From Halomonas sp. 328 (GTDB taxonomy: Bacteria; Pseudomonadota; Gammaproteobacteria; Pseudomonadales; Halomonadaceae), in NCBI RefSeq assembly GCF_015645095.1, contig NZ_JADOTW010000009.1, positions 62,001 to 126,000 on the forward strand: 64,000 bases of DNA, read 5' to 3'. The notes under the pieces are model-generated. The model was not told the DNA's origin and ran no database searches. It saw nothing but the letters and a program-made list of their open reading frames with translations. A program made the translations under genes and the position numbers. Below are positions 1 through 8,793 of this stretch, piece by piece (position 1 is the first letter of the stretch; each line of letters starts with the position of its first letter).

Positions 1-598
1 CATGGAGGCCGTGGGCGAGGTGCTCGAGGTGGAGGTGGATTTCGTCACCGCCAACTTCTCCGGCCTGTTCGGCATGCTGGAGTCCGGGCGCATCGATACC
101 ATTGCCAATCAGATCACCATCACCGCGGAACGCGAGGCCAAGTACCTGTTCACCGCCCCCTATGTCTACGACGGGGCCCAGGTGGTGACCCGTCGTGGCA
201 ACGACGAGGTCGACGGGGTCGAGGCCCTGCGCGGCAAGCGGGTGGCGGTCAACCTGGGCTCCAACTACGAACAGCTGTTGCGCGAGCTGCCCTATGCCGA
301 CGAGATCGATATCCGCACCTACGAGAGCAATATCGAGCAGGATACCGCCCTGGGCCGGGTCGATGCCTTCGTCATGGACCGGGTCAGTGCCAGCCAGGTG
401 ATCCAGGAGACGCCGCTGCCGCTGCAACTGGCCGGCCACCCCTTCTCCGAGATTCGCAACGCCCTGCCGTTCCGCGATGACGAGGCGGGGCGCGAGTGGC
501 ACGAGCGGGTCGACGCCGCCCTGGAGGCGCTGCGCGAGCAGGGGCGCCTGGCCGAGATCTCCGAGCGCTGGTTCGGCACCGACATCACCCGTCCCTGA
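1..598 (+). CDS. Amino-acid ABC transporter substrate-binding protein (5' truncated)
   Basis: This is the C-terminal 198 residues or so of a periplasmic solute-binding protein of the polar amino-acid family (SBP family 3); the signal peptide and first lobe lie off the window. Visible features include the [14 protein letters not shown] segment, the [13 protein letters not shown] segment typical of the second lobe, and the C-terminal [11 protein letters not shown] motif. By memory it resembles the E. coli cystine-binding protein TcyJ (FliY) around the NLGSNYE and RWFG regions, so L-cystine or a related amino acid is the best guess, but the ligand cannot be proven here. The reading frame is open at base 2. 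It is followed after 12 bases by the permease and then the ATPase, a complete three-gene importer. Confidence 0.88.
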   Translation, partial: MEAVGEVLEVEVDFVTANFSGLFGMLESGRIDTIANQITITAEREAKYLFTAPYVYDGAQVVTRRGNDEVDGVEALRGKRVAVNLGSNYEQLLRELPYADEIDIRTYESNIEQDTALGRVDAFVMDRVSASQVIQETPLPLQLAGHPFSEIRNALPFRDDEAGREWHERVDAALEALREQGRLAEISERWFGTDITRP

Positions 599-610
599 GT
601 GGAGGGCCCC

Positions 611-1285
611 ATGGGCATTCTCGACGTCGGCTACATGGCCGATCTGCTGCCGATCCTGCTGCGCTACCTGCCCCTGACCCTGCAGATGGCGGCCCTCGGC
701 ATGGTATTGGCGCTGGTCCTGGCCTGTGCCCTGGCGGTGGTTCGGGTGCTGAGGATTCCGGGGCTGAACGGCGCGACCCTGCTGTTCATCTCCTTCTTTC
801 GCGGCACGCCACTGCTGGTGCAGCTGTTCCTCTTCTACTATGGCCTGCCGCAGATCTTCGGCGCCCTGACCCAGATCAATGGCGTCACCGCGGCCATCAT
901 GGGCCTGACCCTGCACTTCGCCGCCTATATGGCGGAGTCGATCCGCGCCGCCATCGTCGGCGTCGATCGCAGCCAGACCGAGGCGGCCCTGGCCATCGGC
1001 ATGACCCGCGGGCAGTTGATGCGGCGCATCGTGCTGCCCCAGGCGACCCGGGTGGCGGTGCCGACCCTGATGAACTACTTCATCGACATGATCAAGGCCA
1101 CCTCCCTGGCCTTCACCCTGGGGGTGACCGAGCTGATGGGGGCGACCCAGAAGGAGGCGGCGGGCAGCTTCCTCTATTTCGAGGCCTTTATCACCGTGGC
1201 GCTGCTCTACTGGGGCATCGTCGAACTCCTGGCCTGGCTGCAGCGGCGGCTCGAGGCACGACTCAACGAGGCCTACCGGCGATGA
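611..1285 (+). CDS. Amino-acid ABC transporter permease (cystine-type, HisM family)
   Basis: Inner-membrane permease of 224 residues. It has several hydrophobic helices and the EAA-type loop around [22 protein letters not shown] that docks on the ATPase. The segment [18 protein letters not shown] is characteristic of polar amino-acid permeases. The ATG at 611 is chosen because it follows a GGAGGG ribosome-binding site; an upstream GTG at 599 is in frame but lacks one. Its stop overlaps the next ATG (ATGA at 1282-1285), so translation is coupled to the ATPase gene. With the preceding binding protein it should import a polar amino acid, possibly cystine as in TcyL-type systems. Confidence 0.9.
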   Translation: MGILDVGYMADLLPILLRYLPLTLQMAALGMVLALVLACALAVVRVLRIPGLNGATLLFISFFRGTPLLVQLFLFYYGLPQIFGALTQINGVTAAIMGLTLHFAAYMAESIRAAIVGVDRSQTEAALAIGMTRGQLMRRIVLPQATRVAVPTLMNYFIDMIKATSLAFTLGVTELMGATQKEAAGSFLYFEAFITVALLYWGIVELLAWLQRRLEARLNEAYRR

Positions 1286-2037
1286 TTCGAGTACAGGGAC
1301 TCACCAAGCGTTTCGGCGACAGCCTGGTGCTGGACGCCATCGACCTGGAGATCCAGCAGGGCGAGATCATCGTGGTGATCGGGCCCTCGGGCACCGGCAA
1401 GTCGACCCTGCTGCGCTGCCTCAACTTCCTGGAGCGCCCCGATGCGGGCTACCTGGAGGTGGGCCAGCTGCGCCTCGATACCCAGCGGGCCAGCCGCCGC
1501 GAGATCCTCGCCCTGCGCCGCTGCACCGCCTTCGTGTTCCAGAACTATGCACTGTTCGCCAACAAGACCGCCCTGGAGAACATCGCCGAGGGGCTGATCG
1601 TGGTCAACCGCTGGCCCAGGGCCAAGGCCCATGCCCGGGCCCGGGAGATCCTCGAGCGCATCGGCCTGGCGGACAAGGCCGATGCCTACCCCGCTTCCCT
1701 GTCCGGGGGGCAGCAGCAGCGGGTGGGGATCGGTCGCGCCATGGCCGCCCAGGCCGAGGTGATCCTCTTCGACGAGCCCACCTCGGCGCTGGACCCGGAG
1801 TGGGTGGAGGAGGTGCTGGGGCTGATGAAGCAGCTGGCCGCCGAACGCCAGACCATGCTGGTGGTCAGCCACGAGATGGGCTTCGCCCGCGAGGTGGCGG
1901 ACCGGGTGATCTTCATGGAGGGCGGGCGAATCGTCGAGCAGGGACCCCCGGCGCAGCTGTTCAGCGAGCCCCGGGACCCGCGCACCCGGGAGTTTCTGCG
2001 CAAGGTGCTGGCCGCCCAGCAGGCCGCCGTGCCCTGA
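1282..2037 (+). CDS. Amino-acid ABC transporter ATP-binding protein
   Basis: Cytoplasmic ATPase of 251 residues that powers the importer encoded by the two genes before it. It has Walker A GPSGTGKS near residue 34, Q-loop FVFQNY, signature [16 protein letters not shown], Walker [14 protein letters not shown] and switch histidine in VVSHEMGFA. The [16 protein letters not shown] region resembles cystine-type ATPases (TcyN/YecC). The ATG overlaps the permease stop. It is the last gene of the operon. A weak stem (CCCGCCG...CGGCGGG, 2055-2081) follows without a T-run. Confidence 0.92.
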   Translation: MIRVQGLTKRFGDSLVLDAIDLEIQQGEIIVVIGPSGTGKSTLLRCLNFLERPDAGYLEVGQLRLDTQRASRREILALRRCTAFVFQNYALFANKTALENIAEGLIVVNRWPRAKAHARAREILERIGLADKADAYPASLSGGQQQRVGIGRAMAAQAEVILFDEPTSALDPEWVEEVLGLMKQLAAERQTMLVVSHEMGFAREVADRVIFMEGGRIVEQGPPAQLFSEPRDPRTREFLRKVLAAQQAAVP

Positions 2038-2089
2038 CGCTTCCCTCGGCCATTCCCGCCGCCATCGCCAGGCACGGCGGGTCGCGGGA

Positions 2090-2118
2090 TGGTCAGGGGG
2101 CGCCATGGCTGGGATAAT
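2090..2118 (+). promoter_or_regulatory. Putative sigma-70 promoter of yqcC
   Basis: TGGTCA (2090-2095), a 17-base spacer and GATAAT (2113-2118) precede yqcC, with a predicted start near 2125. The -10 is 5 of 6 to consensus and the -35 is 4 of 6. Predicted from sequence only. Confidence 0.4.
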
Positions 2119-2146
2119 AAGCGGATAGTCCAAGCGCGGAGTCATC

Positions 2147-2482
2147 ATGACGGTTCATCAGGAGCTCGATCACGCCCTGGAACGCCTCGAGGCGACCCTC
2201 AAGGCCGCCGACCTGTGGGCGGCGAGACGCCCGCCCGCGGCGGCCTTCGACAGCCAGCAGCCCTTCTGCGTCGATACCATGGAGCTACCCCAGTGGCTGC
2301 GCTATGTGTTCATCGCCCGGCTCTCCGCGGTGGTCGAGGCCGAGGGGCGGCTGCCGGCCAATTGCGAGGTGGCGCCCGCCGCCGAGATCTACCTCAAGCA
2401 GACCGGCGTCAGGGCCAGCACGCTGCTGCTGGTGGTCAAGGCCATCGAGGAGGTCGACCGGGTGATCAACGAGGCCGACTGA
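2147..2482 (+). CDS. yqcC: YqcC family protein (DUF446)
   Basis: Small cytoplasmic protein of 111 residues. The core from FDSQQPFCVDTMELPQWL aligns by eye with E. coli YqcC (FNSTQPFFMDTMEPLEWL), which identifies the family. In enterobacteria yqcC sits beside the tRNA pseudouridine synthase gene truC; no truC is next to it here. The biochemical role is not established. The stop abuts the ATG of the next gene, so the pair is probably co-transcribed from the promoter at 2090-2118. Confidence 0.85.
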   Translation: MTVHQELDHALERLEATLKAADLWAARRPPAAAFDSQQPFCVDTMELPQWLRYVFIARLSAVVEAEGRLPANCEVAPAAEIYLKQTGVRASTLLLVVKAIEEVDRVINEAD

Positions 2483-2983
2483 ATGCCTTACTATTTCGCC
2501 TACGGCAGCAACATGAATGCGGCTCGGGTAGCGGCGCGAATCGGGGAAACCCGGCGCGCCCTGGCCGGGGTGTTGCGGGATTACCGCCTGGCCTTCGACA
2601 AGGCCTCCCGGGTGCCGGGTATCGCCCACGCCAACGTGGTGGCGGCCCCCGGGGCCCGGGTGGAGGGGGCGCTGTTCGAGCTGATGGCGCCTGACCAGAT
2701 CGAGGCCATGGATCCCTTCGAGGGCTATCCCCACGACTATGAGCGCCGGCGCCTCTCCATTCATACCCTGGAAGGTCCCCGCGACGCCTGGGTCTATCTG
2801 GCCGCCCCCGGCACCACCGCCGAGCGGCTGCGCCCGGCCCGCGAGTACCTCGATCATCTGCTGGCCGGCGAGGCCTTCCTCAGCCGTGACTACCATGCCG
2901 AGCTGGCGCGGGTGGAGGCGGTGGCCGACCTGGACGAGATGACCCTGGCGCAGTTGGGGTTATCGCGGCATAGCCCCCGGTAA
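2483..2983 (+). CDS. Gamma-glutamylcyclotransferase-like (GGCT/AIG2) protein
   Basis: Protein of 166 residues with the family's nucleotide-independent fold. FAYGSNMN at residues 5-12 is the YGSN substrate-cradle motif. The conserved acidic residue lies in DPFEGYPHDYERR, where the glutamate serves as acid/base in characterised members. Family members cleave gamma-glutamyl amino acids or related amide substrates to 5-oxoproline; the substrate of this one cannot be told from sequence. It starts directly after the yqcC stop and ends before a strong hairpin, so it closes a two-gene unit. Confidence 0.85.
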   Translation: MPYYFAYGSNMNAARVAARIGETRRALAGVLRDYRLAFDKASRVPGIAHANVVAAPGARVEGALFELMAPDQIEAMDPFEGYPHDYERRRLSIHTLEGPRDAWVYLAAPGTTAERLRPAREYLDHLLAGEAFLSRDYHAELARVEAVADLDEMTLAQLGLSRHSPR

Positions 2984-2994
2984 CCCCCATTGTT

Positions 2995-3041
2995 CCCCAA
3001 CGACTCGGGCCCGCCAACATGGCGGGCCCGATGCGTTGGGG
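2995..3041. terminator. Bidirectional hairpin between GGCT-like gene and ompW-1
   Basis: Nested inverted repeats (CCCCAACG...CGTTGGGG outside, GGGCCCGCC...GGCGGGCCC inside, loop AACAT) lie between two convergent genes. It has no long T-run but is well placed to end both transcripts. Confidence 0.6.
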
Positions 3042-3046
3042 GCTGA

Positions 3047-3673
3047 CTAGTAGCGGAAGCTGATGCCACCCATCACCACCCAGGGGTCGATGCTGACGGT
3101 GCCGATGGGGGTGCCATCGAGGCTCGCATCGGTGTCGATATCGATATACCAGGCCGCGGCGTTGAGCGCCCAGTGCTCGTCGATCAGCAGGTCCACCCCC
3201 AGCTGGCCGGCGGCGCCCCAGGAGCTCTCCAGGTTCAGGTCGCCCAGGGCGCTGGACTCGCTGGAGAAGCGGGTGTAGTTGATGCCGGCCCCCACATAGG
3301 GCTGGACGCGCCAGTCGGTACCGCCCAGCGGATAGTACTGCAGGGTCAGGGTCGGCGGCAGGTGCTTGGTGGAGGCCAGGTTCTGCCCATTGAGGTTGAT
3401 GTCGTGCTCGAAGGGCAGGGCCGCGAGCAGCTCCACGCCCAGGTTGTCATGGAAGCGGTAACCCAGGGTGAAGGCGAAGCCGTTCTCGTCCTGCACATCG
3501 GCGGCGAAGGCGCCGCCTGCCAGGCTACCGTTATCGCTCTTGGGGGCCACCTTGGCGATCCCCAGTCGGGTAAAGAAGTCGCCGGCGCCATAGGCCAGGG
3601 CCTGGGTGCTGGTCATCAGGGTGGCGGCGGCCAGGCCGCCGGCGAGCAGGGAAACCAAAGGGGACTTGCGCAT
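3047..3673 (-). CDS. OmpW family outer membrane protein (paralog 1)
   Basis: Predicted eight-stranded beta-barrel of 208 residues with a signal peptide ending ALA at about residue 27 and the mature start YGAGDFF. OmpW features visible include the YYPLGG segment, VQPYVGAGINYT, and a C-terminal aromatic residue (SFRY) as required for barrel assembly. OmpW-family proteins form narrow hydrophobic channels in the outer membrane and are often linked to osmotic or oxygen stress. It is the first of three paralogs in 3.6 kb, and it lies downstream of brnQ on the same strand with 122 bases between. ACGGAG provides the ribosome-binding site. It is more divergent than the other two. Confidence 0.88.
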   Translation of the reverse strand: MRKSPLVSLLAGGLAAATLMTSTQALAYGAGDFFTRLGIAKVAPKSDNGSLAGGAFAADVQDENGFAFTLGYRFHDNLGVELLAALPFEHDINLNGQNLASTKHLPPTLTLQYYPLGGTDWRVQPYVGAGINYTRFSSESSALGDLNLESSWGAAGQLGVDLLIDEHWALNAAAWYIDIDTDASLDGTPIGTVSIDPWVVMGGISFRY

Positions 3674-3795
3674 GCTGAGCTCCGTTATCGGTGAAAGCCT
3701 ATGACGACAAGGCTACCCGGCCGGGCGACGGCGAATCTTGATCCAGAACAAGGCCGCCACCCGACGCAGTTGATCCAGCGCAAGTTTCCGAGCGA

Positions 3796-5115
3796 TCAGG
3801 CCTCCTGGGGGCGTTGGCGGCGGCCCCGGGCGAGGCCCAGCAGGGTGCCGAGCAGTGCCGGTAGCAGCCAGCCGAAGCTGGTCGCGCCGAAGGGCAGGTG
3901 GCCCTGTAGCGTCTGGGCACCGTCTGCCAGGCCGGGCAGGTCGCTGATCACCAGGCCGTCCAGCAGGCTGGCGGCCAGAGTCAGGCTCAGGGCCCAGCCG
4001 AAGACCCGCGGGGCATCGGCGAGCCAGGGGCGAATCAGCGACAGCAGAATCAGCACGATGGCCGGCGGATAGAGGGCCACCAGCACCGGGATCGAGACCT
4101 GGATCAGGGTGTCCAGGCCCTGGTTGGCCACCAGGATGGCGAAGGCGCCCATGCCGACCACCAGCCAGCGATAGGAGAGCCGCGGCCAGAGGCGATGGAA
4201 GTACTCGCCACAGGCGGTCAGCAGGCCCACGGCGGTGGTCAGGCAGGCCAGGGTGATCACCGCCGCCAGCAGCACCGGGCCCCAGGGGCCGAAGAGCGCC
4301 GCCACATAGGTGGGGATCAGCTCGCCGCTGCCGGCCGCGGCGGCCACGTCGTGGCTGGTGGCCCCCATATAGGTCAGCGGCAAGTAGACGGCGGCCAGGC
4401 AGGCGGCGGCGATCAGGCCGGCACCCAGGGTGTAGCGGGCGACCAGGCGGGGATCCTCGACGCCACGGTCGCGAATGGCGGTGACGATCAGGATGCCGAA
4501 GACCAGGGAGGCCAGGGTGTCCATGGTCAGGTAGCCATTGCGGAAGCCCTCGGCGAAGGGAGTCGCCTGCCAGGCTCCCTGAGGCTCGCCAAGCGGTCCC
4601 TGGGGGGCGATCAGGGTGCCGAGGGCGATGACGCCCAGCAGCAGGATCAGCAGTGGCGTGATCCACTTGCCGATGATATCCATCAGGCGTCCCGGCATCA
4701 GTGCCAACAGGGTGGCCAGGCCGAAGAAGAGTAGCGAGTGCAGTGCCAGGCCGGTGTCCCCGGCGAGCGGAACGAAGGGGCGCATGCCCATCTCGAAGGC
4801 CACGGTCCCGGTGCGCGGCAGGGCGAAGAGGGGGCCGATGGCCAGGTAGATGCCCAGGCCGAAGAGCAGGGCGGCCAGGCGAGGCAGGGGCGCGGTCAGG
4901 GTCTCGAGACCGCCGCCGACCCGGGCCACGGCGAGGATGCCCAGCAGCGGCAGCCCCACGGCGGTGGCCAGGAAGCCCATAGCGGCGGGCCAGAAGGCGG
5001 TACCGGCACCGACGCCCACCTGGGGCGGGAAGATGATATTGCCGGCCCCGAGGAAGAGCGCGAAGGTCATGAACCCCAGCGCCAGCAGTTCGAGGCCGGA
5101 GAGGCGTGTTTTCAC
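3796..5115 (-). CDS. brnQ: Branched-chain amino acid:cation symporter BrnQ
   Basis: Inner-membrane carrier of the LIVCS family (leucine, isoleucine and valine uptake with Na+ or H+). From the GTG at 5115 it has 439 residues, the usual length, beginning VKTRLSGLELLALGFMTFALFLGAGNIIFPPQVG, which is the family's conserved N-terminus. About 12 hydrophobic helices follow. The frame stays open upstream to 5301, but that stretch is rich in arginine and proline and unlike a transporter N-terminus, so the GTG is preferred even though its ribosome-binding site is poor. It is flanked on both sides by OmpW-type genes on the same strand. Confidence 0.9.
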   Translation of the reverse strand: MKTRLSGLELLALGFMTFALFLGAGNIIFPPQVGVGAGTAFWPAAMGFLATAVGLPLLGILAVARVGGGLETLTAPLPRLAALLFGLGIYLAIGPLFALPRTGTVAFEMGMRPFVPLAGDTGLALHSLLFFGLATLLALMPGRLMDIIGKWITPLLILLLGVIALGTLIAPQGPLGEPQGAWQATPFAEGFRNGYLTMDTLASLVFGILIVTAIRDRGVEDPRLVARYTLGAGLIAAACLAAVYLPLTYMGATSHDVAAAAGSGELIPTYVAALFGPWGPVLLAAVITLACLTTAVGLLTACGEYFHRLWPRLSYRWLVVGMGAFAILVANQGLDTLIQVSIPVLVALYPPAIVLILLSLIRPWLADAPRVFGWALSLTLAASLLDGLVISDLPGLADGAQTLQGHLPFGATSFGWLLPALLGTLLGLARGRRQRPQEA

Positions 5116-5230
5116 GGGAAGGGTACCTACTACGTGGAGAACGATCGACGTTCGGGTGACTTGGCGGTCGATATTATCCCGCAATAGGGAATGGCTAGCA
5201 AAAATTGCGACGGCCAGGGGGAAACGACAA

Positions 5231-5252
5231 CGCCGGGCCCGAGGGCCCGGCG
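5231..5252 (-). terminator. Hairpin downstream of ompW-2
   Basis: CGCCGGGCCC-GA-GGGCCCGGCG is a near-perfect stem just after the stop of the minus-strand OmpW gene at 5276 and upstream of brnQ. No long T-run follows, so efficiency is uncertain. Confidence 0.55.
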
Positions 5253-5275
5253 TGGGGATGCGCAGGGAGTGAGGT

Positions 5276-5899
5276 CTAGAAGCGCAGGGTAAAGCCCCCA
5301 CCGATGGTCAGCGGGTCCAGGCGCGCCTTGCCGAGGTTCTCGCCCTCGTAGGAGACCCGGGTGCGCACGTCGGCGTAGTTGACCGACCCGTTGAGCAACA
5401 GGTTGTCGGTGATGGCCAGGTCGATGCCGGCCTGGCCCACGGCGCTGTAGGAGCGACGCATATCGACGCCTTCCGGCTCGCCGGAGAAGGTCGTGTAGTT
5501 GAGGCCGCCGCCGACATAGGGCTGAACCCGGGAGTCGAGGCCGCCCAGGGGGTAGTAGTTGGCCATCAGGTTGACGGGCAGGCGGCGGAAGCTGCCCTCG
5601 AAGCCTACCGGGCCACCGATCGCCACGTCATGCTTGACCCGTTGGCTGCCGGCGAGCTCGATGCCGAAGTTATCGTGGAAGAGGTAGCCCAGGCCGTAGG
5701 TGAAACCGCGGCCATCGCGGATATCCAGCCCGGTCTGGAAGTTGCCCGGATCGACCAGGTCGATGCTGGAGCGGGAGTCGGTCTTGGCGAAGCCGCCGCG
5801 CACGAAGACGTCGCCGGCGCTGTAGGCCAGGGCGGACTGGGCGGCGAGGGTCAGGGTAGCGGCGGTGACCGCGCTGGCGAGCCACTTGGCATTGCTCAT
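5276..5899 (-). CDS. OmpW family outer membrane protein (paralog 2)
   Basis: Outer-membrane beta-barrel of 207 residues with a signal peptide cleaved after SALA (about residue 25) and mature start YSAGDVFVRGGFA. It shares with paralog 3 the blocks NYYPLGG.DSRVQPYVG, FSGEPEG and AITDNLLLNGSVNYADV, and ends in FTLRF. A strong AAGGAGG ribosome-binding site precedes the ATG. The close likeness to paralog 3, 0.2 kb upstream, points to a tandem duplication. Function is inferred as a small hydrophobic-solute channel, as for OmpW. Confidence 0.9.
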   Translation of the reverse strand: MSNAKWLASAVTAATLTLAAQSALAYSAGDVFVRGGFAKTDSRSSIDLVDPGNFQTGLDIRDGRGFTYGLGYLFHDNFGIELAGSQRVKHDVAIGGPVGFEGSFRRLPVNLMANYYPLGGLDSRVQPYVGGGLNYTTFSGEPEGVDMRRSYSAVGQAGIDLAITDNLLLNGSVNYADVRTRVSYEGENLGKARLDPLTIGGGFTLRF

Positions 5900-6010
5900 C
5901 GGGGGTTCCTCCTTGAAGTTCGGCCGAGGTGGCCACGAGCATTGGGATGGCCCAAGGGTAAAGGGGAATCTCCGACGCCTCGAGACGTCGATGCCGACGT
6001 CACGGGTAAG

Positions 6011-6044
6011 AAAAAGCCGACGCCGCCCCGAGGGCGGCGTCGGC
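6011..6044 (-). terminator. Rho-independent terminator of ompW-3
   Basis: On the minus strand GCCGACGCCGCCC, a short loop and GGGCGGCGTCGGC are followed by TTTTT. It lies 22 bases past the stop of the OmpW gene at 6066 and is a canonical intrinsic terminator. Confidence 0.85.
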
Positions 6045-6065
6045 GAGCAAGGGCTCAGGCCAGGC

Positions 6066-6674
6066 TTAGAAGCGCAGGGTGATACCGCCGCCGATGGTCA
6101 CCGGGTCGACCTTGGCGGTGCCCAGGCGTTCGCCGTCGGTGGTGCTGAGGCGAGTCTCCACGTCGGCGTAGTTGACGGAGCCATTGAGCAGCAGGTTGTC
6201 GGTGATGGCCAGGTCGACGCCGACTTGCCCCACGGCGCCATAGGAGCGACGGGCATCGAGGCCTTCGGGCTCGCCGGAGAAGCGCGTGTAGTTGAGGCCG
6301 GCCCCCACATAGGGCTGGACGCGGGAGTCCAGGCTACCCATGGGGTAGTAGTTGACCATCAGGTTGATGGGCATGCGATCGATGCTGCCGATGGCGTCAC
6401 CACCCAGGGTCAGGTCATGCTCGAACTTCTCGCTGCCGCTCAGCTCCACCCCCAGGTTGCCATAGAACATATAGCCCAGGCCGTAGGTGAAGCCGCGCTC
6501 GTTGGCGATATCCAGGCGCTCTCCGGCCACGTCACCATTGTTGGAACGGGGCTCGCTCTGGGCGATGCCGCCGCGGACGTAGAAGTCGCCGGCTTCGAAG
6601 GCAAGGGCCGTCTGGCTGGCCAGCAGGCTGGCGCCGAGGAGGGTAGCGGTGACGAGGCGGGGCATCAGGGTCAT
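6066..6674 (-). CDS. OmpW family outer membrane protein (paralog 3)
   Basis: Outer-membrane beta-barrel of 202 residues with signal peptide ending TALA and mature start FEAGDFYVRGGIAQ. The blocks MDSRV/LDSRVQPYVGAGLNYTRFSGEPEG and AITDNLLLNGSVNYADVETR match paralog 2 closely, and the C-terminal FTLRF-type end here is ITLRF. AAGGAG lies 7 bases before the ATG. A TATACT hexamer (minus strand of 6733-6738) about 60 bases upstream could be its -10. It has its own intrinsic terminator, so it is probably monocistronic. Confidence 0.9.
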   Translation of the reverse strand: MTLMPRLVTATLLGASLLASQTALAFEAGDFYVRGGIAQSEPRSNNGDVAGERLDIANERGFTYGLGYMFYGNLGVELSGSEKFEHDLTLGGDAIGSIDRMPINLMVNYYPMGSLDSRVQPYVGAGLNYTRFSGEPEGLDARRSYGAVGQVGVDLAITDNLLLNGSVNYADVETRLSTTDGERLGTAKVDPVTIGGGITLRF

Positions 6675-6949
6675 GGGAGTCTCCTTACGTTTCGATCTCG
6701 AGCCATCAGGGGCTCATTCATTCTACAAGAGCAGTATAGAAAACACTGTTCTTTTCTGCAGCTAGAAAATCCCTATCGATGTCATAGAGTGTATTGCCGC
6801 GGTTTATCGAGGCCAATTTTCTAATTTGGCTTCATTCTGGTGAGTCGGCGTTGCTTTTGTGTATAAGTGTTGTATCGCAATATCGCTCGCCCTCCGGGCG
6901 GGATTCTTCTTTACTGGGGAAGAGCCCGGTCGAGGGCAAGGAGGTGAAC

Positions 6950-7216
6950 ATGAGGCATTCCATGGCGGCGCTGGGCGTCTCCGCTCTCTTGGCCATGGGG
7001 CTGCTCTGGCAGCCTCAGGTGATCGGCGCCCTGCCTTGGCCGTGGCGGCTGGCGATGGTAGCACTGGGGGCCTGGGCCCTTGGGATAGGCTTTATGGTCG
7101 GGGTCGGCCTGCGTCCGATCGGGGGCTGGGGACGGCGCCTGTTGGGAGAGCCGCTGTGCTGGCCCTTGCTCGGGAGCTTCACGGCGCTGTGGTTGCTGTT
7201 GGCGCTCTTCGCTTGA
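6950..7216 (+). CDS. Small predicted inner-membrane protein, unknown function
   Basis: Protein of 88 residues with a strong AAGGAGGTGAAC ribosome-binding site directly before the ATG. Three hydrophobic stretches are visible (about residues 5-20, 27-50 and 66-87), joined by short basic loops, which suggests three membrane helices. I do not recognise the family. It is convergent with putP and shares a strong hairpin terminator with it. The upstream 275 bases, divergent from ompW-3, must hold promoters for both; no clear -35/-10 pair was found on this strand. Confidence 0.6.
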   Translation: MRHSMAALGVSALLAMGLLWQPQVIGALPWPWRLAMVALGAWALGIGFMVGVGLRPIGGWGRRLLGEPLCWPLLGSFTALWLLLALFA

Positions 7217-7224
7217 GGCAGGAA

Positions 7225-7258
7225 CGGCATCGGGCCGCCCTGGGGCGGCCCGATGCCG
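7225..7258. terminator. Bidirectional terminator hairpin between small membrane gene and putP
   Basis: CGGCATCGGGCCGCCC, loop TG, and GGGGCGGCCCGATGCCG form a long nearly perfect stem between two convergent genes ending at 7216 and 7280. Confidence 0.75.
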
Positions 7259-7279
7259 TGGAGGCTTCGAGACGGTCGA

Positions 7280-8758
7280 TCAGCCCTGCTTGATGGCGTC
7301 GAACTCGTCGGTGATCTCCTTGGAGGGCTCGGCAGTCGCCAGGCTCGCCACCACGATGGCGATATAGGCGAAGATGACGCCCGGGACGATCTCGTAGAGG
7401 TCGAAGAGGCCGCCGGAGAGCTCGGCCCAGACCACCACGGTCACGCCGCCGACGATGATGCCGGCCAGGGCGCCCCACTGGTTCATGCGCCGCCAGAACA
7501 GCGACATGATCAGGGCCGGGCCGAAGGCGGCACCGAAGCCAGCCCAGGCATAGGCGACCAGGTCGAGGACGGTGGCCTCCGGGTTCAGCGCCAGCAGATA
7601 GGCGAGGACGGCGATACCCACCACGGCGAAACGACCCACCCACACCAGTTCGTTCTGGGAGGCGTCCTTGCGGAACAGCGCCTTGTAGAAGTCATCGGTC
7701 AGCGCCGAGGAGGAGACCAGCAACTGGGAGTCGGCGGTGGACATGATGGCCGCCAGGATGGCCGCCAGCAGGATGCCGGCGATCACCGGATGGAAGATCA
7801 GGTTGACCATCACCATGAAGACGGTCTCGCCGTCGCCCAGTTCGCGGGAGACGAAGCCCACGCCCAGCAGGCCCACGGCGATCGAGCTGATCAGGGCGAT
7901 CGCGGTCCAGCTCACGGCGATGGTACGGGCGGTGGGGATATCGTCTTCGCTGCGAATGGCGGCGAAGCGAGCCAGGATGTGCGGCTGGCCGAAATAGCCC
8001 AGGCCCCAGGCCAGGGAGCTGACGATGCCGATCACCGACAGGGTTTCGCCGGTGGAGGCGTCGCGGAACCAGGCCAGCATGTACTCGCTCTGCTCGGCCA
8101 GGGCGGCGCCGGCACCGCTGGTGCCTCCCAGGTCGGCGAAGGCGATGATCGGCACGATGGCCAGCGCCGCCGCCATCATCAGGCCCTGGATCAGGTCGGT
8201 CCAGGAGACCGCCAGGAAGCCGCCGATAAAGGTGTAGACGATGATGGTCAGGGTGCCCACGGTGACGGCGATGCGGTAGTCGAAACCGAACACGGTCTCG
8301 AACAGGCGCCCGCCGGCGACCAGGCCGGAGCTGGTGTAGAAGAGGAAGAACACCAGGATAAAGATCGCCGAGATCACCCGCAGCAGCTGACTCTTGTCGC
8401 GGAAGCGGTTGGCGAAGAAGTCCGGCAGGGTCAGAGAGTCGCTGGCCCGGAAGGAGTAGATGCGCAGCGGCTTGGCGACGATCAGCCAGTTGAGCCAGGT
8501 GCCGATCAGCAGGCCGATGGCGATCCAGCTGGCCGAGATGCCGCTGACATAGGCCGCCCCCGGCAGGCCCAGCAGCAACCAGCCCGACATGTCCGAGGCC
8601 CCGGCGGAGATCGCCGAGGTCCAGGGGCCCAGCGAGCGGCCCCCGAGGATATAGTCGGAGAGGTTGCTGGTGCGCTGGTAGGCGACGATGCCTATCCCCA
8701 GCATCGCCAGCAGGTAGACGGCGAAGGTAAAGCCGATGGTGAGATTGCTCTGAACCAT
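7280..8758 (-). CDS. putP: Sodium/proline symporter PutP
   Basis: Inner-membrane Na+/proline symporter of 492 residues (solute:sodium symporter family, 13 helices expected). The segment SAGASDMSGWLLLGLPGA carries the aspartate and serine that bind Na+ in E. coli PutP (Asp55, Ser57), and SDSLTLPDFFANRF is also conserved. It lies 35 bases downstream of putA on the same strand with no terminator between, so the pair forms a putA-putP operon that imports and oxidises proline. In a halophile proline is both a nutrient and a compatible solute. Confidence 0.96.
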   Translation of the reverse strand: MVQSNLTIGFTFAVYLLAMLGIGIVAYQRTSNLSDYILGGRSLGPWTSAISAGASDMSGWLLLGLPGAAYVSGISASWIAIGLLIGTWLNWLIVAKPLRIYSFRASDSLTLPDFFANRFRDKSQLLRVISAIFILVFFLFYTSSGLVAGGRLFETVFGFDYRIAVTVGTLTIIVYTFIGGFLAVSWTDLIQGLMMAAALAIVPIIAFADLGGTSGAGAALAEQSEYMLAWFRDASTGETLSVIGIVSSLAWGLGYFGQPHILARFAAIRSEDDIPTARTIAVSWTAIALISSIAVGLLGVGFVSRELGDGETVFMVMVNLIFHPVIAGILLAAILAAIMSTADSQLLVSSSALTDDFYKALFRKDASQNELVWVGRFAVVGIAVLAYLLALNPEATVLDLVAYAWAGFGAAFGPALIMSLFWRRMNQWGALAGIIVGGVTVVVWAELSGGLFDLYEIVPGVIFAYIAIVVASLATAEPSKEITDEFDAIKQG

Positions 8759-8793
8759 GTCGAGATCCTTCTATGGGTTATTGTTGGTCGTGG

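Noticed and set aside
496-1281. Long frame overlapping the permease, joined to the ABC ATPase frame
   Set aside because: Only the part from 1282 encodes a real protein; the upstream part is arginine-rich read-through in the wrong frame for the permease.
5116-5301. N-terminal extension of brnQ to an ATG at 5301
   Set aside because: The extra 62 residues are Arg/Pro/Ser-rich, overlap the hairpin of the upstream gene, and exceed the family length; the GTG at 5115 gives 439 residues as usual.
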